The position numbers and the translations under genes were made by a program. Shown here piece after piece: positions 1-7,302 of a DNA stretch of 64,000 nt. Each line of letters begins with the position of its first letter. Positions within the stretch are counted from its first letter, which is position 1. This stretch comes from Geobacter sp. SVR (GTDB lineage: Bacteria; Desulfobacterota; Desulfuromonadia; Geobacterales; Pseudopelobacteraceae). Location: the NCBI RefSeq assembly GCF_016865365.1, contig NZ_AP024469.1, positions 4,184,501-4,248,500 of the forward strand. Reading direction: 5' to 3'. The notes under the pieces were generated by a model. It searched no databases, had not been told where the DNA came from, and saw only the letters and a list, made by a program, of their open reading frames with translations.

Positions 1-335
1 CTCTTGCTGTTTGAATATCAACTCCTGTGCCAATCCGCATATCGCAGCACAAACACCCGAAATAATTGGCCTTTAAGAGCAACATCCATTTTCGCAGGCA
101 TGGATCATTACAGAAAATCCCACAACAGATCCTGAAGCGTTGCCCAATATGCTTCAATGCTGAATATCCTTCACATCCGACGAATATTCTCCACCCGACC
201 TCCCCTTCCCGCATTCCCCTATCCCTCTTTGCGTGTAGAAACAAGAGGATACCATTTGGCATGTTTGTTGATGAAACAGGTCAACGTCTGGGTAACCGGA
301 GACGAGTCATGGCGACGCCATAAAGCGGAGAAGAG
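1..335. other. Leader region with no recognisable gene
   Basis: No convincing coding sequence is visible here; the short open frames have no family-like composition and no good ribosome binding site. Just upstream of the first gene a sigma-54-like element can be read at 256-272, with GG at 258-259 followed after ten bases by GA. The expected -12 dinucleotide is GC, so the match is imperfect. If it is real, the downstream sigma-54 regulator would itself be under RpoN control. The preceding gene lies outside the window. Confidence 0.35.
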
Positions 336-1691
336 ATGAAACATAAGATCCTGATAATCGACGACGATTCTTCATTGCGGCGGGTGCTGGAGTACAACCT
401 CCAGGAGGAGGGGTATGAGGTGCAGTCGGCCTCATCGGGTGAGGAGGGTCTTTACTGGCTGGGCCAATGCCAACCCGACCTCGTCATTACCGACATGAAA
501 ATGACCGGCATGGATGGGCTGATGGTGCTCAAGTCGATCAAGGAACGTTGGCCGGAGACATTGGTGATCATCATAACCGCCTTCGGGACGATCGATGTGG
601 CGGTGGCAGCCATGAAAGCCGGTGCATTCGACTACATCACCAAACCCTTCAACAGAGACGAACTGAGGTTGACGGTCCAAAGAGCCCTTCAGTTCAACGG
701 ACTGGCTGAGGAAAACCGGCGGCTGAAACACGAACTGTCGGATAAGGCAGATCTTCGCAGCATGATCGGCTCATCGCGGGCAATGGAGAAGGTGTTCGAA
801 CTTATCCGCAAAGTGGCCGACACGGAGGCATCGATCCTGATTACCGGCGAATCCGGCACGGGGAAAGAACTGGTGGCGCGCTCCATTCATGCCAGCAGTT
901 CCCGCAGGGATGCACCGTTCATCGCCGTCAATTGCGCTGCGATTCCCCACAATTTGCTGGAAAGCGAACTTTTCGGCCATACAAAGGGGGCATTCACCGG
1001 TGCGGTCAAGAACAAGCCCGGCAAGTTTCAGTTGGCAGAGGGGGGCACGCTTTTCCTGGATGAGGTGGGAGAACTACCGCTCGAACTGCAGCCAAAACTG
1101 CTCAGGGCGCTGCAGGAAAAGGAGGTAGAGCCGATCGGGGGTACACAGGTACAAAAAGTCGATGTCCGCGTGGTATCAGCCACAAACCTGGACACCGAGA
1201 AAGCCTTGATCGAAGGGACATTCCGCGAGGATCTCTATTATCGCTTATCCGTTATTCCCGTCAGCCTGCCGGCGCTCCGCGAACGGCGCAACGACATCCC
1301 GCTGCTGATCAGGCATTTCTGTCACAAGCTGGGGGGCCAAAAGGTCACCTTCGACAAAGAGGCCCTTGACGTATTATGCGCCTATGCATGGCCCGGTAAC
1401 GTGCGTGAGCTGGAAAATACGGTCGAGCGGCTACTGATCATGCGAAACGAGGACAGGATCGAGCGTGCGGATCTGCCGGAAAAGTTCCATCAGAACGTTG
1501 CTGCCGGCGGTGCAGTCTTGACCCTGCCCGATGAGGGATATTCGCTCGAACAACTGGAGCGGGAAATCGTTGTTTCGGCCCTAGAACGGAACTCTTGGAA
1601 CCAGTCGTCCGCAGCCCGTTTTTTACGGATCCCGCGGCATACCCTTATTTACCGGATCGAAAAGTACGGCATTGCCCTGCCGGGCAGATAG
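336..1691 (+). CDS. Sigma-54-dependent response regulator (NtrC family)
   Basis: A 451-residue, three-domain transcriptional activator. An N-terminal receiver (about 1-120) has the acidic cluster IIDDD and phosphoacceptor Asp53 in LVITDMKM. A central AAA+ domain carries Walker A GESGTGKE, the sigma-54 contact loop GAFTGA and Walker B TLFLDEVGELP. A C-terminal Fis-type helix-turn-helix is present (SSAARFLRIPRHTLIYRI). The protein is expected to hydrolyse ATP to remodel RNA polymerase-sigma-54 at -24/-12 promoters after phosphorylation by a partner kinase. No kinase gene is next to it inside the window; it may lie upstream. The ATG at 336 has a GGAG five bases upstream. The target genes cannot be told from the sequence. 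Confidence 0.95.
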   Translation: MKHKILIIDDDSSLRRVLEYNLQEEGYEVQSASSGEEGLYWLGQCQPDLVITDMKMTGMDGLMVLKSIKERWPETLVIIITAFGTIDVAVAAMKAGAFDYITKPFNRDELRLTVQRALQFNGLAEENRRLKHELSDKADLRSMIGSSRAMEKVFELIRKVADTEASILITGESGTGKELVARSIHASSSRRDAPFIAVNCAAIPHNLLESELFGHTKGAFTGAVKNKPGKFQLAEGGTLFLDEVGELPLELQPKLLRALQEKEVEPIGGTQVQKVDVRVVSATNLDTEKALIEGTFREDLYYRLSVIPVSLPALRERRNDIPLLIRHFCHKLGGQKVTFDKEALDVLCAYAWPGNVRELENTVERLLIMRNEDRIERADLPEKFHQNVAAGGAVLTLPDEGYSLEQLEREIVVSALERNSWNQSSAARFLRIPRHTLIYRIEKYGIALPGR

Positions 1692-1731
1692 CGGAGGGTA
1701 TTTGATGCGCCGTGTCCTTTGCCGTACCCTC

Positions 1732-2238
1732 TCAGCGGTCGAATCGTCCCCCGCAATCCCGTTGGTCGCCGCGGATCTTCTCCACCCCATGCCCGATTAC
1801 CGGCCAGACCGCCTCCAGGTTTTCGACCGCCCCCTTGGGGCTGCCCGGCAGGTTGATGATCAAGGACTGGTTGCGGATGCCGGCCACGGCCCGCGACAGC
1901 GATGCCATCGGTGTTTTTTCCAGGCTCCGCAGACGCATCAACTCACCAAGACCAGGTACCAGCCTGCTGCAGACCTGCATGGTCGCCTCGGGAGTCACGT
2001 CACGCGGCGAGACGCCGGTGCCGCCGGTGGTCAGGATCAGGTCGGCGATGCCCCGGTCGGCCCAATCGCTCAGCACCTCCACGACCCGGTCATACTCGTC
2101 CGGGATGATATCTGTCTGCACCGTCTGCACTCCCCGCTCGGCCATCCAGGCGGCCAGCGCCGGTCCACTGGTATCCACCCGCTCCCCGCGCGACCCCTTA
2201 TCCGATAGCGTCAAAATGGCTGCTCTGATCTCGCTCAA
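1732..2238 (-). CDS. mogA: Molybdenum cofactor biosynthesis protein, MogA/MoaB type
   Basis: A 168-residue protein of the MoCF-binding fold, which adenylylates molybdopterin before molybdate insertion. The hallmark GGTGVSPRDVTPEA motif and a C-terminal NLPGSPKGAVEN segment are both present. The open frame extends further upstream, but the likely start is a TTG at 2238 that overlaps the moaC stop by four bases. A GGAGG lies seven bases before it, and the protein from that start (LSEIRAAILTLSDKG) matches the usual family beginning. The gene is the last of a pilT-moaC-mogA run. MogA and MoaB are close paralogues, so the exact name is uncertain. Confidence 0.88.
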   Translation of the reverse strand: MSEIRAAILTLSDKGSRGERVDTSGPALAAWMAERGVQTVQTDIIPDEYDRVVEVLSDWADRGIADLILTTGGTGVSPRDVTPEATMQVCSRLVPGLGELMRLRSLEKTPMASLSRAVAGIRNQSLIINLPGSPKGAVENLEAVWPVIGHGVEKIRGDQRDCGGRFDR

Positions 2239-2732
2239 GGTTGATCCTCCCGCTTGTCTGCTTCCCGGCGATAAATGCCGCTCTTGCCCCCCTCTTTGTA
2301 CAACAGCCTGATATGGCCAATGGCGATCGACTTGTCGCTCCCCTTGCACATATCGTAGATAGTCAGGGCCGCCAGGCTGGCGCCTGTCATGGCCTCCATC
2401 TCCACTCCGGTCCGCTCGAAAGCCCGCACCGTGCACTTCACCATGATGCGACCGGAGGCCGCATTCGGCTCGAAATCGACAAAAACGGCATGCAGGGCCA
2501 GCGGATGGGAAAGCGGGATCAGCTCCGGCGTGCGTTTGGCAGCCTGGATGCCTGCCAGCCGCGCCACGCCCAGCACATCCCCCTTGGCAACGCCCCCGGC
2601 CTGGATGGCGGCAACCAACTCCGAGCTCATCTGCACCAGTGCTTCGGCAACGGCGGTGCGCATGGTCGGCTGCTTGGCCGATACATCCACCATCACCGCA
2701 TTGCCCCGCTCATCGAAATGATTGAAGTTCAT
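2235..2732 (-). CDS. moaC: Cyclic pyranopterin monophosphate synthase MoaC
   Basis: A 165-residue protein that, together with MoaA, converts the GTP-derived intermediate into cyclic pyranopterin monophosphate, the first step of molybdenum cofactor synthesis. Family signatures are visible: RLAGIQAAKRTPELIPLSHP and VEMEAMTGASLAALTIYDMCK. The ATG at 2732 (MNFNHFDERG) was preferred over an upstream in-frame start because GAGG lies seven bases before it and the N-terminus then matches the family. It begins 23 bp after the pilT stop and overlaps mogA by four bases, so the three are probably co-transcribed. moaA and moeA are not in the window. Confidence 0.95.
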   Translation of the reverse strand: MNFNHFDERGNAVMVDVSAKQPTMRTAVAEALVQMSSELVAAIQAGGVAKGDVLGVARLAGIQAAKRTPELIPLSHPLALHAVFVDFEPNAASGRIMVKCTVRAFERTGVEMEAMTGASLAALTIYDMCKGSDKSIAIGHIRLLYKEGGKSGIYRREADKREDQP

Positions 2733-2755
2733 ATCGTTACCTCGTCGGATCGAAA

Positions 2756-3844
2756 TCAATGCCCGCCTGCTGCCGGAGCAGCCGCTTCATGGGGCAGGAA
2801 CTGTTCGAACTGCTTCTTGTCGATGGCACAGCGGTAGGCCTCTTCGGGATTGACTCGCTGGGCCTTGAGCAGTTCCATCAGGTGCGTGTCCATCAGCTGC
2901 ATGCCCTCCTTCTTGCCAGTCTGCATGATGGAGGGGATCTGGAAGGTCTTGGCCTCCCGAATCAGGTTGGCGATGGCCGGTGTACCGAGCATAATCTCCA
3001 GGGCCGCTACCCGTCCCCTGCCGTCGGCGGTCTTGAGCAACTGCTGGCATACCACCCCTTTCAGCGACTCGGACAGCATGGCGCGCACCTGTTCCTGCTG
3101 ATCGGTGGGGAAGACATCGATGATACGGTCGATGGTCTTGGCGGCCGTGTTGGTGTGCAGGGTGCCGAACACCAGATGGCCGGTCTCGGCGGCGCTCATG
3201 GCTAATTGGATGGTGGTCAGGTCGCGCATTTCCCCCACCATGATCACATCCGGGTCCTCACGCAGGGCCGCCCGCAGGGCCGAGGCGAAGCTCTCGGTGT
3301 GCTCGCCGATCTGGCGCTGGTTCACGAGCGAGAGCTTGTTCTCATGTATGAACTCCAGCGGGTCTTCCAGGGTCAGGATGTGTTCCTTGCGGGTGGAATT
3401 GATCAGGTCCACCATGGCCGCCAGGGTGGTGGACTTGCCCGAACCGGTCGGCCCGGTCACCACCACCAGTCCCTTCTTGAACCTGGTCATGCGCAGCACC
3501 CCTTCCGGAAGTGCCAGCTGCTCCGCCGACAGGATTTTGCTGGGGATCATACGGAAAACCGCGGCAATGCCACGGTGCTGCATGAGGATGTTGCCGCGGA
3601 AACGGGCCAGCCCCTCCACGGAATAGGCAAAGTCGAGATCCTTGCTGGCCTCGAACTGTGCGCGCTGCTTCTCTGACAGGATCTCGAACAGGATGGCCTT
3701 CAGATCCTCATGTCCCAGCGACTTGAAGTTGAGGCGCACCATTTCCCCATGCAGGCGGAAGATCGGAGGATTGCCGGTGGAGAGGTGCAGGTCCGAGGCA
3801 CCCTCGTCCTTCATCATCTTGAACAACGCATCGATACGCGCCAT
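2756..3844 (-). CDS. pilT: Type IV pilus retraction ATPase PilT
   Basis: A 362-residue hexameric ATPase that powers pilus retraction. Visible motifs are Walker A GPTGSGKST, the Asp box LTLEDPLEFIH, the Walker B/His boxes GEMRDLTTIQLAM and GHLVFGTLHTN, and the C-terminal AIANLIRE that corresponds to the PilT AIRNLIRE motif needed for retraction (one residue differs). The open frame runs 59 codons further upstream. The ATG at 3844 (MARIDALFKMMKDEGASDLH) was chosen because GGAGAACCT precedes it and the N-terminus then fits the family. No other pilus gene is adjacent, and Geobacter relatives usually carry several pilT paralogues, so this could be a PilT-like paralogue. The 232 bp between it and dnaB contains no gene. 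Confidence 0.93.
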   Translation of the reverse strand: MARIDALFKMMKDEGASDLHLSTGNPPIFRLHGEMVRLNFKSLGHEDLKAILFEILSEKQRAQFEASKDLDFAYSVEGLARFRGNILMQHRGIAAVFRMIPSKILSAEQLALPEGVLRMTRFKKGLVVVTGPTGSGKSTTLAAMVDLINSTRKEHILTLEDPLEFIHENKLSLVNQRQIGEHTESFASALRAALREDPDVIMVGEMRDLTTIQLAMSAAETGHLVFGTLHTNTAAKTIDRIIDVFPTDQQEQVRAMLSESLKGVVCQQLLKTADGRGRVAALEIMLGTPAIANLIREAKTFQIPSIMQTGKKEGMQLMDTHLMELLKAQRVNPEEAYRCAIDKKQFEQFLPHEAAAPAAGGH

Positions 3845-4076
3845 AGGTTCTCCTGTTGGATTTCGTACTAGTACAGTCTGAATTCGTGACGCCGGACTAC
3901 CGGAGTACCTGAAAGAGCCGGGGCCCCAACGTCGCCCGGATGCGGCTTTCGTTGTATCGGCAGGCCCTCCGCAGAAACGTTCCATACCATCACGCTGCAA
4001 AGGCAGAGGCCTTTCAGGCACTCCGGCAGGGAGGCGTTGCGGATTCAGGAATATATACAGCCACCGCTCGAGACTC

Positions 4077-5456
4077 CTACACGTCGCTGCGCTCGCTCAG
4101 GTTCTCGAAGCGGGTATGCTCGCCGTAGAAGGCCAGCGGTACCGTTCCCAAGGCGCCGTTCCTCTGCTTGCCGATGATCACCTCGGCATTGCGGTCGTGG
4201 TTCTGGGTGCAGGAGCCGTCCCGCTTGCGGCAACTGTCGCAGTAGACCGCCTCGCGGTACACGAACATGATCACGTCCGCATCCTGCTCGATGGCGCCCG
4301 ATTCGCGCAAATCGCTCATCATTGGGCGCTTGTCGGCGCGCTTCTCCAGTTCGCGGTTGAGCTGGGACAGGGCAATCACCGGCACGTTCAGCTCTTTGGC
4401 AAGTGCCTTGAGCGAACGGGAGATGTCCGAGATCTCCTGCTGCCGCGATTCCACATTGGCGCCGCCGCGCATCAGCTGCAGGTAGTCGACGATGATCATG
4501 CCGATGTCGTGCTCGCTCTTCAGCCGGCGCGCCTTGGAACGCAGCTCCAGCACGGTGATGGCCGGCGTGTCGTCGATGAAGATCTTGGCATCGTGCAGGA
4601 TACCGGCCGCCCGCGTCAGGCGGGGCCAGTCCGAATCCTGGAAATGGCCCGTGCGCATCTTGCCGAAGTCGATCCGGGCCAGGGAGGCGAACAGACGCAT
4701 GACCAGCTGTTCCTTGCCCATCTCCAGCGAGAAGACCACCGACGGCACCCGGTTCTTGTTGCGCGGATCGGCGCTGGCATACTCGGCGATGTTGAGGGCC
4801 AGGGTGGTCTTGCCCATGGAGGGACGGGCCGCGATGATGATCAGGTCGCCCGGCTGGAAACCGGCGGTCATCAGGTCCAGGTCCACATATCCAGTCGGTG
4901 TACCGGTAACCAGTTCCTTCTTGGAGTGCAGGGTCTGCAGGATCTTGAAAGTTTCCTTAATGATCTCCTTGACCTGCACGTACTGGGGACGCATCTTGTT
5001 CTCGGAGATCTCGTAGATCTGCTTCTGGGCGATATCCAGCAGCTCATTGACGTCGGCCTGCTCCTCGTAGCCGCGGGTGGCGATCTCGGTGGCCACGCTG
5101 ATCAGCCGCCGGTTGATCGACTTTTCCTTCACGAGCTTACAGTAATAGGAGATGTTGGCCGCAGTGGGAACGTAATCCACCAAAGTGGCCAGATAGGCCG
5201 CTCCCCCCACCTCCTCCAACTCTCCCTTTTTCTTCAGCGTGGCGCTCAGAGTGATCAGGTCGCACGGCTCACGCTGGTCCGAGAGCAGCATCATGGCCAG
5301 GAAGATCTTGCGGTGACTTTCGCGGTAGAAGTCATCCTGGGTCAGCACTTCCAGCACCCGGTTGATGGCATCGTTATCGATCAGAATGCCCCCCAGGATG
5401 GACATCTCGGCTTCCAGGCTCTGGGGGGGCAGTTTATGCAGTTCAGCGGTACTCAT
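4077..5456 (-). CDS. dnaB: Replicative DNA helicase DnaB
   Basis: A 459-residue hexameric 5'-3' helicase of the replication fork. The N-terminal DnaB_N domain (LPPQSLEAEMSILGGIL onward) is followed by a RecA-like motor with Walker A ARPSMGKTTLALNIA, Walker B MIIVDYLQLM and the conserved LSQLNRELEKR segment. The length is normal, and the P-loop region, a frequent intein site in this family, is uninterrupted. The ATG at 5456 has GGAG nine bases upstream. It starts 15 bp after the aminotransferase gene, so it may share a transcript with the sugar-modification genes, an unusual partnership. Confidence 0.97.
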   Translation of the reverse strand: MSTAELHKLPPQSLEAEMSILGGILIDNDAINRVLEVLTQDDFYRESHRKIFLAMMLLSDQREPCDLITLSATLKKKGELEEVGGAAYLATLVDYVPTAANISYYCKLVKEKSINRRLISVATEIATRGYEEQADVNELLDIAQKQIYEISENKMRPQYVQVKEIIKETFKILQTLHSKKELVTGTPTGYVDLDLMTAGFQPGDLIIIAARPSMGKTTLALNIAEYASADPRNKNRVPSVVFSLEMGKEQLVMRLFASLARIDFGKMRTGHFQDSDWPRLTRAAGILHDAKIFIDDTPAITVLELRSKARRLKSEHDIGMIIVDYLQLMRGGANVESRQQEISDISRSLKALAKELNVPVIALSQLNRELEKRADKRPMMSDLRESGAIEQDADVIMFVYREAVYCDSCRKRDGSCTQNHDRNAEVIIGKQRNGALGTVPLAFYGEHTRFENLSERSDV

Positions 5457-5471
5457 TGGTCATACTCCGGT

Positions 5472-6635
5472 TTATCGTCTATGTGCTGCAATGGCTTCCC
5501 TGACCGCCTCAACTACATCCGCGGCGTCCTGATCGGTCATCCGGGGAAAGAGGGGCAGGGAGAGAATGCGCTGCGAGGCGTAACTGGCATTAGGCAGTTC
5601 ACTGTCCGGGACCGGCATGTTCTCGCGGTACCAGGCGTGATGATGGATGGCTTTGTAGTGCAGGCCGGTGCCGATATTGCGTTTTTTCAGCTCATCCATG
5701 AAACGGTCGCGGTCGATGGTCAAATGCTCGATCCTGACCAGCGGTGTATAGAGGTGCCAGGCATGGCGCTGCAGATAGGGGGCATAGGCGGGCAGGGCCA
5801 ATTCCTCCAGACCGGCGAACTCCCGGTTGTAGTATTCGGCGATCTCCCGGCGGCGGTCGATGAATCCGTCCAGTTTCGGCAGCTGATGGATGCCGAGGGC
5901 GGCCTGGATGTCCATCATGTTGTATTTGTAGCCCGGCAGCAGAATATCGTAGTTGGGTGTGCCGCTGGCGGCAAAGCGTTTCCAGGCCTCGCGGCTCATA
6001 CCGTGGAACTTGAGCAGCGAAATTTCCTCCGCCAGGCCCTCGTCGGCAGTGCAGACCATGCCCCCTTCGCCGGTAGTGATGTTCTTGTTGGGGTGAAAGG
6101 AGAAGATCGAGAGTGTGTCGAGGGAGCCGATCTTTCTGCCCTTGTACTCCGTGCCGGCCGCGTGGGCCGCGTCCTCGATCAGGGTCAGATCGTGTTCCCG
6201 CGCCAGCTCCAGGAGCGGGTCCATGTCGCAGGACTGACCGGCAAAGTGCACCGGAATGATGGCCCGGGTACGGGGGGTAATCTTTTTACGGATCTCTTCC
6301 ACATCGATATTGAGGGTGCCGGGCTCGATATCGGCCAGGACCGGTGTCCCGCCACAGAGGATGATCAGACTGACGGTGGAGGCAAAGGTCATGGGAGTGG
6401 TAATGATCTCATCCCCCTCCGAGATCTTCAGTGCCAGCAGCGTCAGATGCAGGCCGGCTGTGGCAGAGCTGAGCGGCACGGCGAACGGGGCGCCCACATA
6501 GGCCTTGAACTCTTCTTCGAAGCGCTTGACCTTGGGGCCGGTGGTGATCCAGCCCGATCTGAGGGAATCCACCACTTCGTTGATTTCGGCGTCGTCGATG
6601 GTGGGGGTTGAAAAGGGAAGGAAGGTTTCGCGCAT
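5472..6635 (-). CDS. DegT/DnrJ/EryC1-family PLP aminotransferase, ArnB-like
   Basis: A 387-residue sugar aminotransferase closely resembling UDP-4-amino-4-deoxy-L-arabinose transaminase ArnB. The beginning FLPFSTPTIDDAEINEV and SGWITTGPK correspond to ArnB segments, the PLP-binding lysine lies in FHPNKNITTGEGG, and IEDAAHAAGTEYKG and LPGYKYNMMDIQAALG are typical of the family. The ATG at 6635 (MRETFLPFS) was chosen over a TTG seven codons upstream. An ArnT-like transferase is encoded just upstream, supporting a role in adding an amino sugar to lipid A or another lipid. The rest of the arn set is absent nearby, so the true sugar substrate is not known. Confidence 0.87.
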   Translation of the reverse strand: MRETFLPFSTPTIDDAEINEVVDSLRSGWITTGPKVKRFEEEFKAYVGAPFAVPLSSATAGLHLTLLALKISEGDEIITTPMTFASTVSLIILCGGTPVLADIEPGTLNIDVEEIRKKITPRTRAIIPVHFAGQSCDMDPLLELAREHDLTLIEDAAHAAGTEYKGRKIGSLDTLSIFSFHPNKNITTGEGGMVCTADEGLAEEISLLKFHGMSREAWKRFAASGTPNYDILLPGYKYNMMDIQAALGIHQLPKLDGFIDRRREIAEYYNREFAGLEELALPAYAPYLQRHAWHLYTPLVRIEHLTIDRDRFMDELKKRNIGTGLHYKAIHHHAWYRENMPVPDSELPNASYASQRILSLPLFPRMTDQDAADVVEAVREAIAAHRR

Positions 6636-6670
6636 GGAGGTTAAAATTCCTTTCAATCAGTCTAGAACCT

Positions 6671-6967
6671 TCATTTTCTCAGCCTGCGTTTCCAATAGGT
6701 CGGACGGCGCTTTTGATGGGCAACCGCCACAATTACGAGTATTTCGCTTTCAACGGAATAGAGCACATTGAAGGGGAAACGGGGAAGCACCCACTTACGA
6801 ATACTTTTTCGTACGGTTTGAGCTGCCAGCGGGTTATCAAGAATGGCTAAAATGGCCTTATGCAGTTCGACAACGAATGCGATTCCAACTCCCGGGGCTT
6901 CGCTTTCGTAATAGCGAGCAGCCTCCCGAAGCTCTTTTTCCGCTTCCGGCAGAAATTCCGCCTTCAT
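6671..6967 (-). CDS. RelE/ParE-family toxin
   Basis: A 98-residue small basic protein with the ParE/RelE toxin layout. It begins MKAEFLPEAEKELREAARYYE, a helix with the FLPEAE...AARYYE pattern usual in plasmid-stabilisation toxins, and ends in the beta-strand core FPFNVLYSVESEILVIVAVAH followed by QKRRPTYWKRR. The ATG at 6967 overlaps the stop of the upstream antitoxin by four bases, the classic arrangement of toxin-antitoxin pairs. Whether it targets ribosome-bound mRNA (RelE) or gyrase (ParE) cannot be told from the sequence. Confidence 0.85.
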   Translation of the reverse strand: MKAEFLPEAEKELREAARYYESEAPGVGIAFVVELHKAILAILDNPLAAQTVRKSIRKWVLPRFPFNVLYSVESEILVIVAVAHQKRRPTYWKRRLRK

Positions 6968-7194
6968 GTCAATTCGGCGATTGTTCGACGGAACACGGAC
7001 TCTGCAGGAATTCCGCGTACCTTTCCTTGACGGTACCCGCAAAGCCGACGTTCTGCCTCGTCAAGCCATAGCCGCTCAAGTTCGGAATCGGAAGGGGTAT
7101 CCAGGCTCAGAAGGAGTCTTCCGGCCAGCTTTGCCCGTGCTTCAATTTCCAGCTCCATGACTGCCGCCTCGATCTGTTTCATGGCCTTTGGCAT
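6964..7194 (-). CDS. Addiction-module antitoxin component
   Basis: A 76-residue protein resembling the short 'addiction module component' antitoxins that accompany RelE/ParE toxins. It has an N-terminal helix (MKQIEAAVMELEIEARAKLAGRLLLSL), the DTPSDSELERLWLDEAERR segment, and a C-terminal part (GKVRGIPAESVFRR) that would wrap the toxin. The ATG at 7194 follows AAGGA with good spacing; a TTG six codons further upstream is less likely. Such antitoxins normally repress their own promoter; a candidate promoter lies 52 bp upstream. The pair is inserted between two envelope-sugar genes. Confidence 0.8.
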   Translation of the reverse strand: MPKAMKQIEAAVMELEIEARAKLAGRLLLSLDTPSDSELERLWLDEAERRLCGYRQGKVRGIPAESVFRRTIAELT

Positions 7195-7245
7195 AGATTC
7201 TTCCTTTTTCAAAGTAGCTGATAGCGATCTGGGGTCCCTGCTCTA

Positions 7246-7273
7246 TCTATACCTCAACTCACTCCTACGGCAA
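7246..7273 (-). promoter_or_regulatory. Candidate promoter of the toxin-antitoxin pair
   Basis: On the minus strand TTGCCG (7273-7268) and TATAGA (7251-7246) are separated by 16 bases, a plausible sigma-70 arrangement 52 bases before the antitoxin start. It lies in the gap between the glycosyltransferase stop and the antitoxin. This is a pattern match only. Confidence 0.35.
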
Positions 7274-7302
7274 AGCGGCAAGAAAGCGCGTTAAATTAAA
7301 CC

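Noticed and set aside
256-272. Sigma-54 promoter upstream of the first regulator
   Set aside because: The -12 element reads GA instead of GC, so it is mentioned only as a weak possibility.
4700-5000. Intein in dnaB
   Set aside because: The helicase motifs are continuous and the length of 459 residues is normal.
4116-6611. Long plus-strand frame over dnaB and the aminotransferase
   Set aside because: It spans two well-supported minus-strand genes and their junction and shows no recognisable domain.
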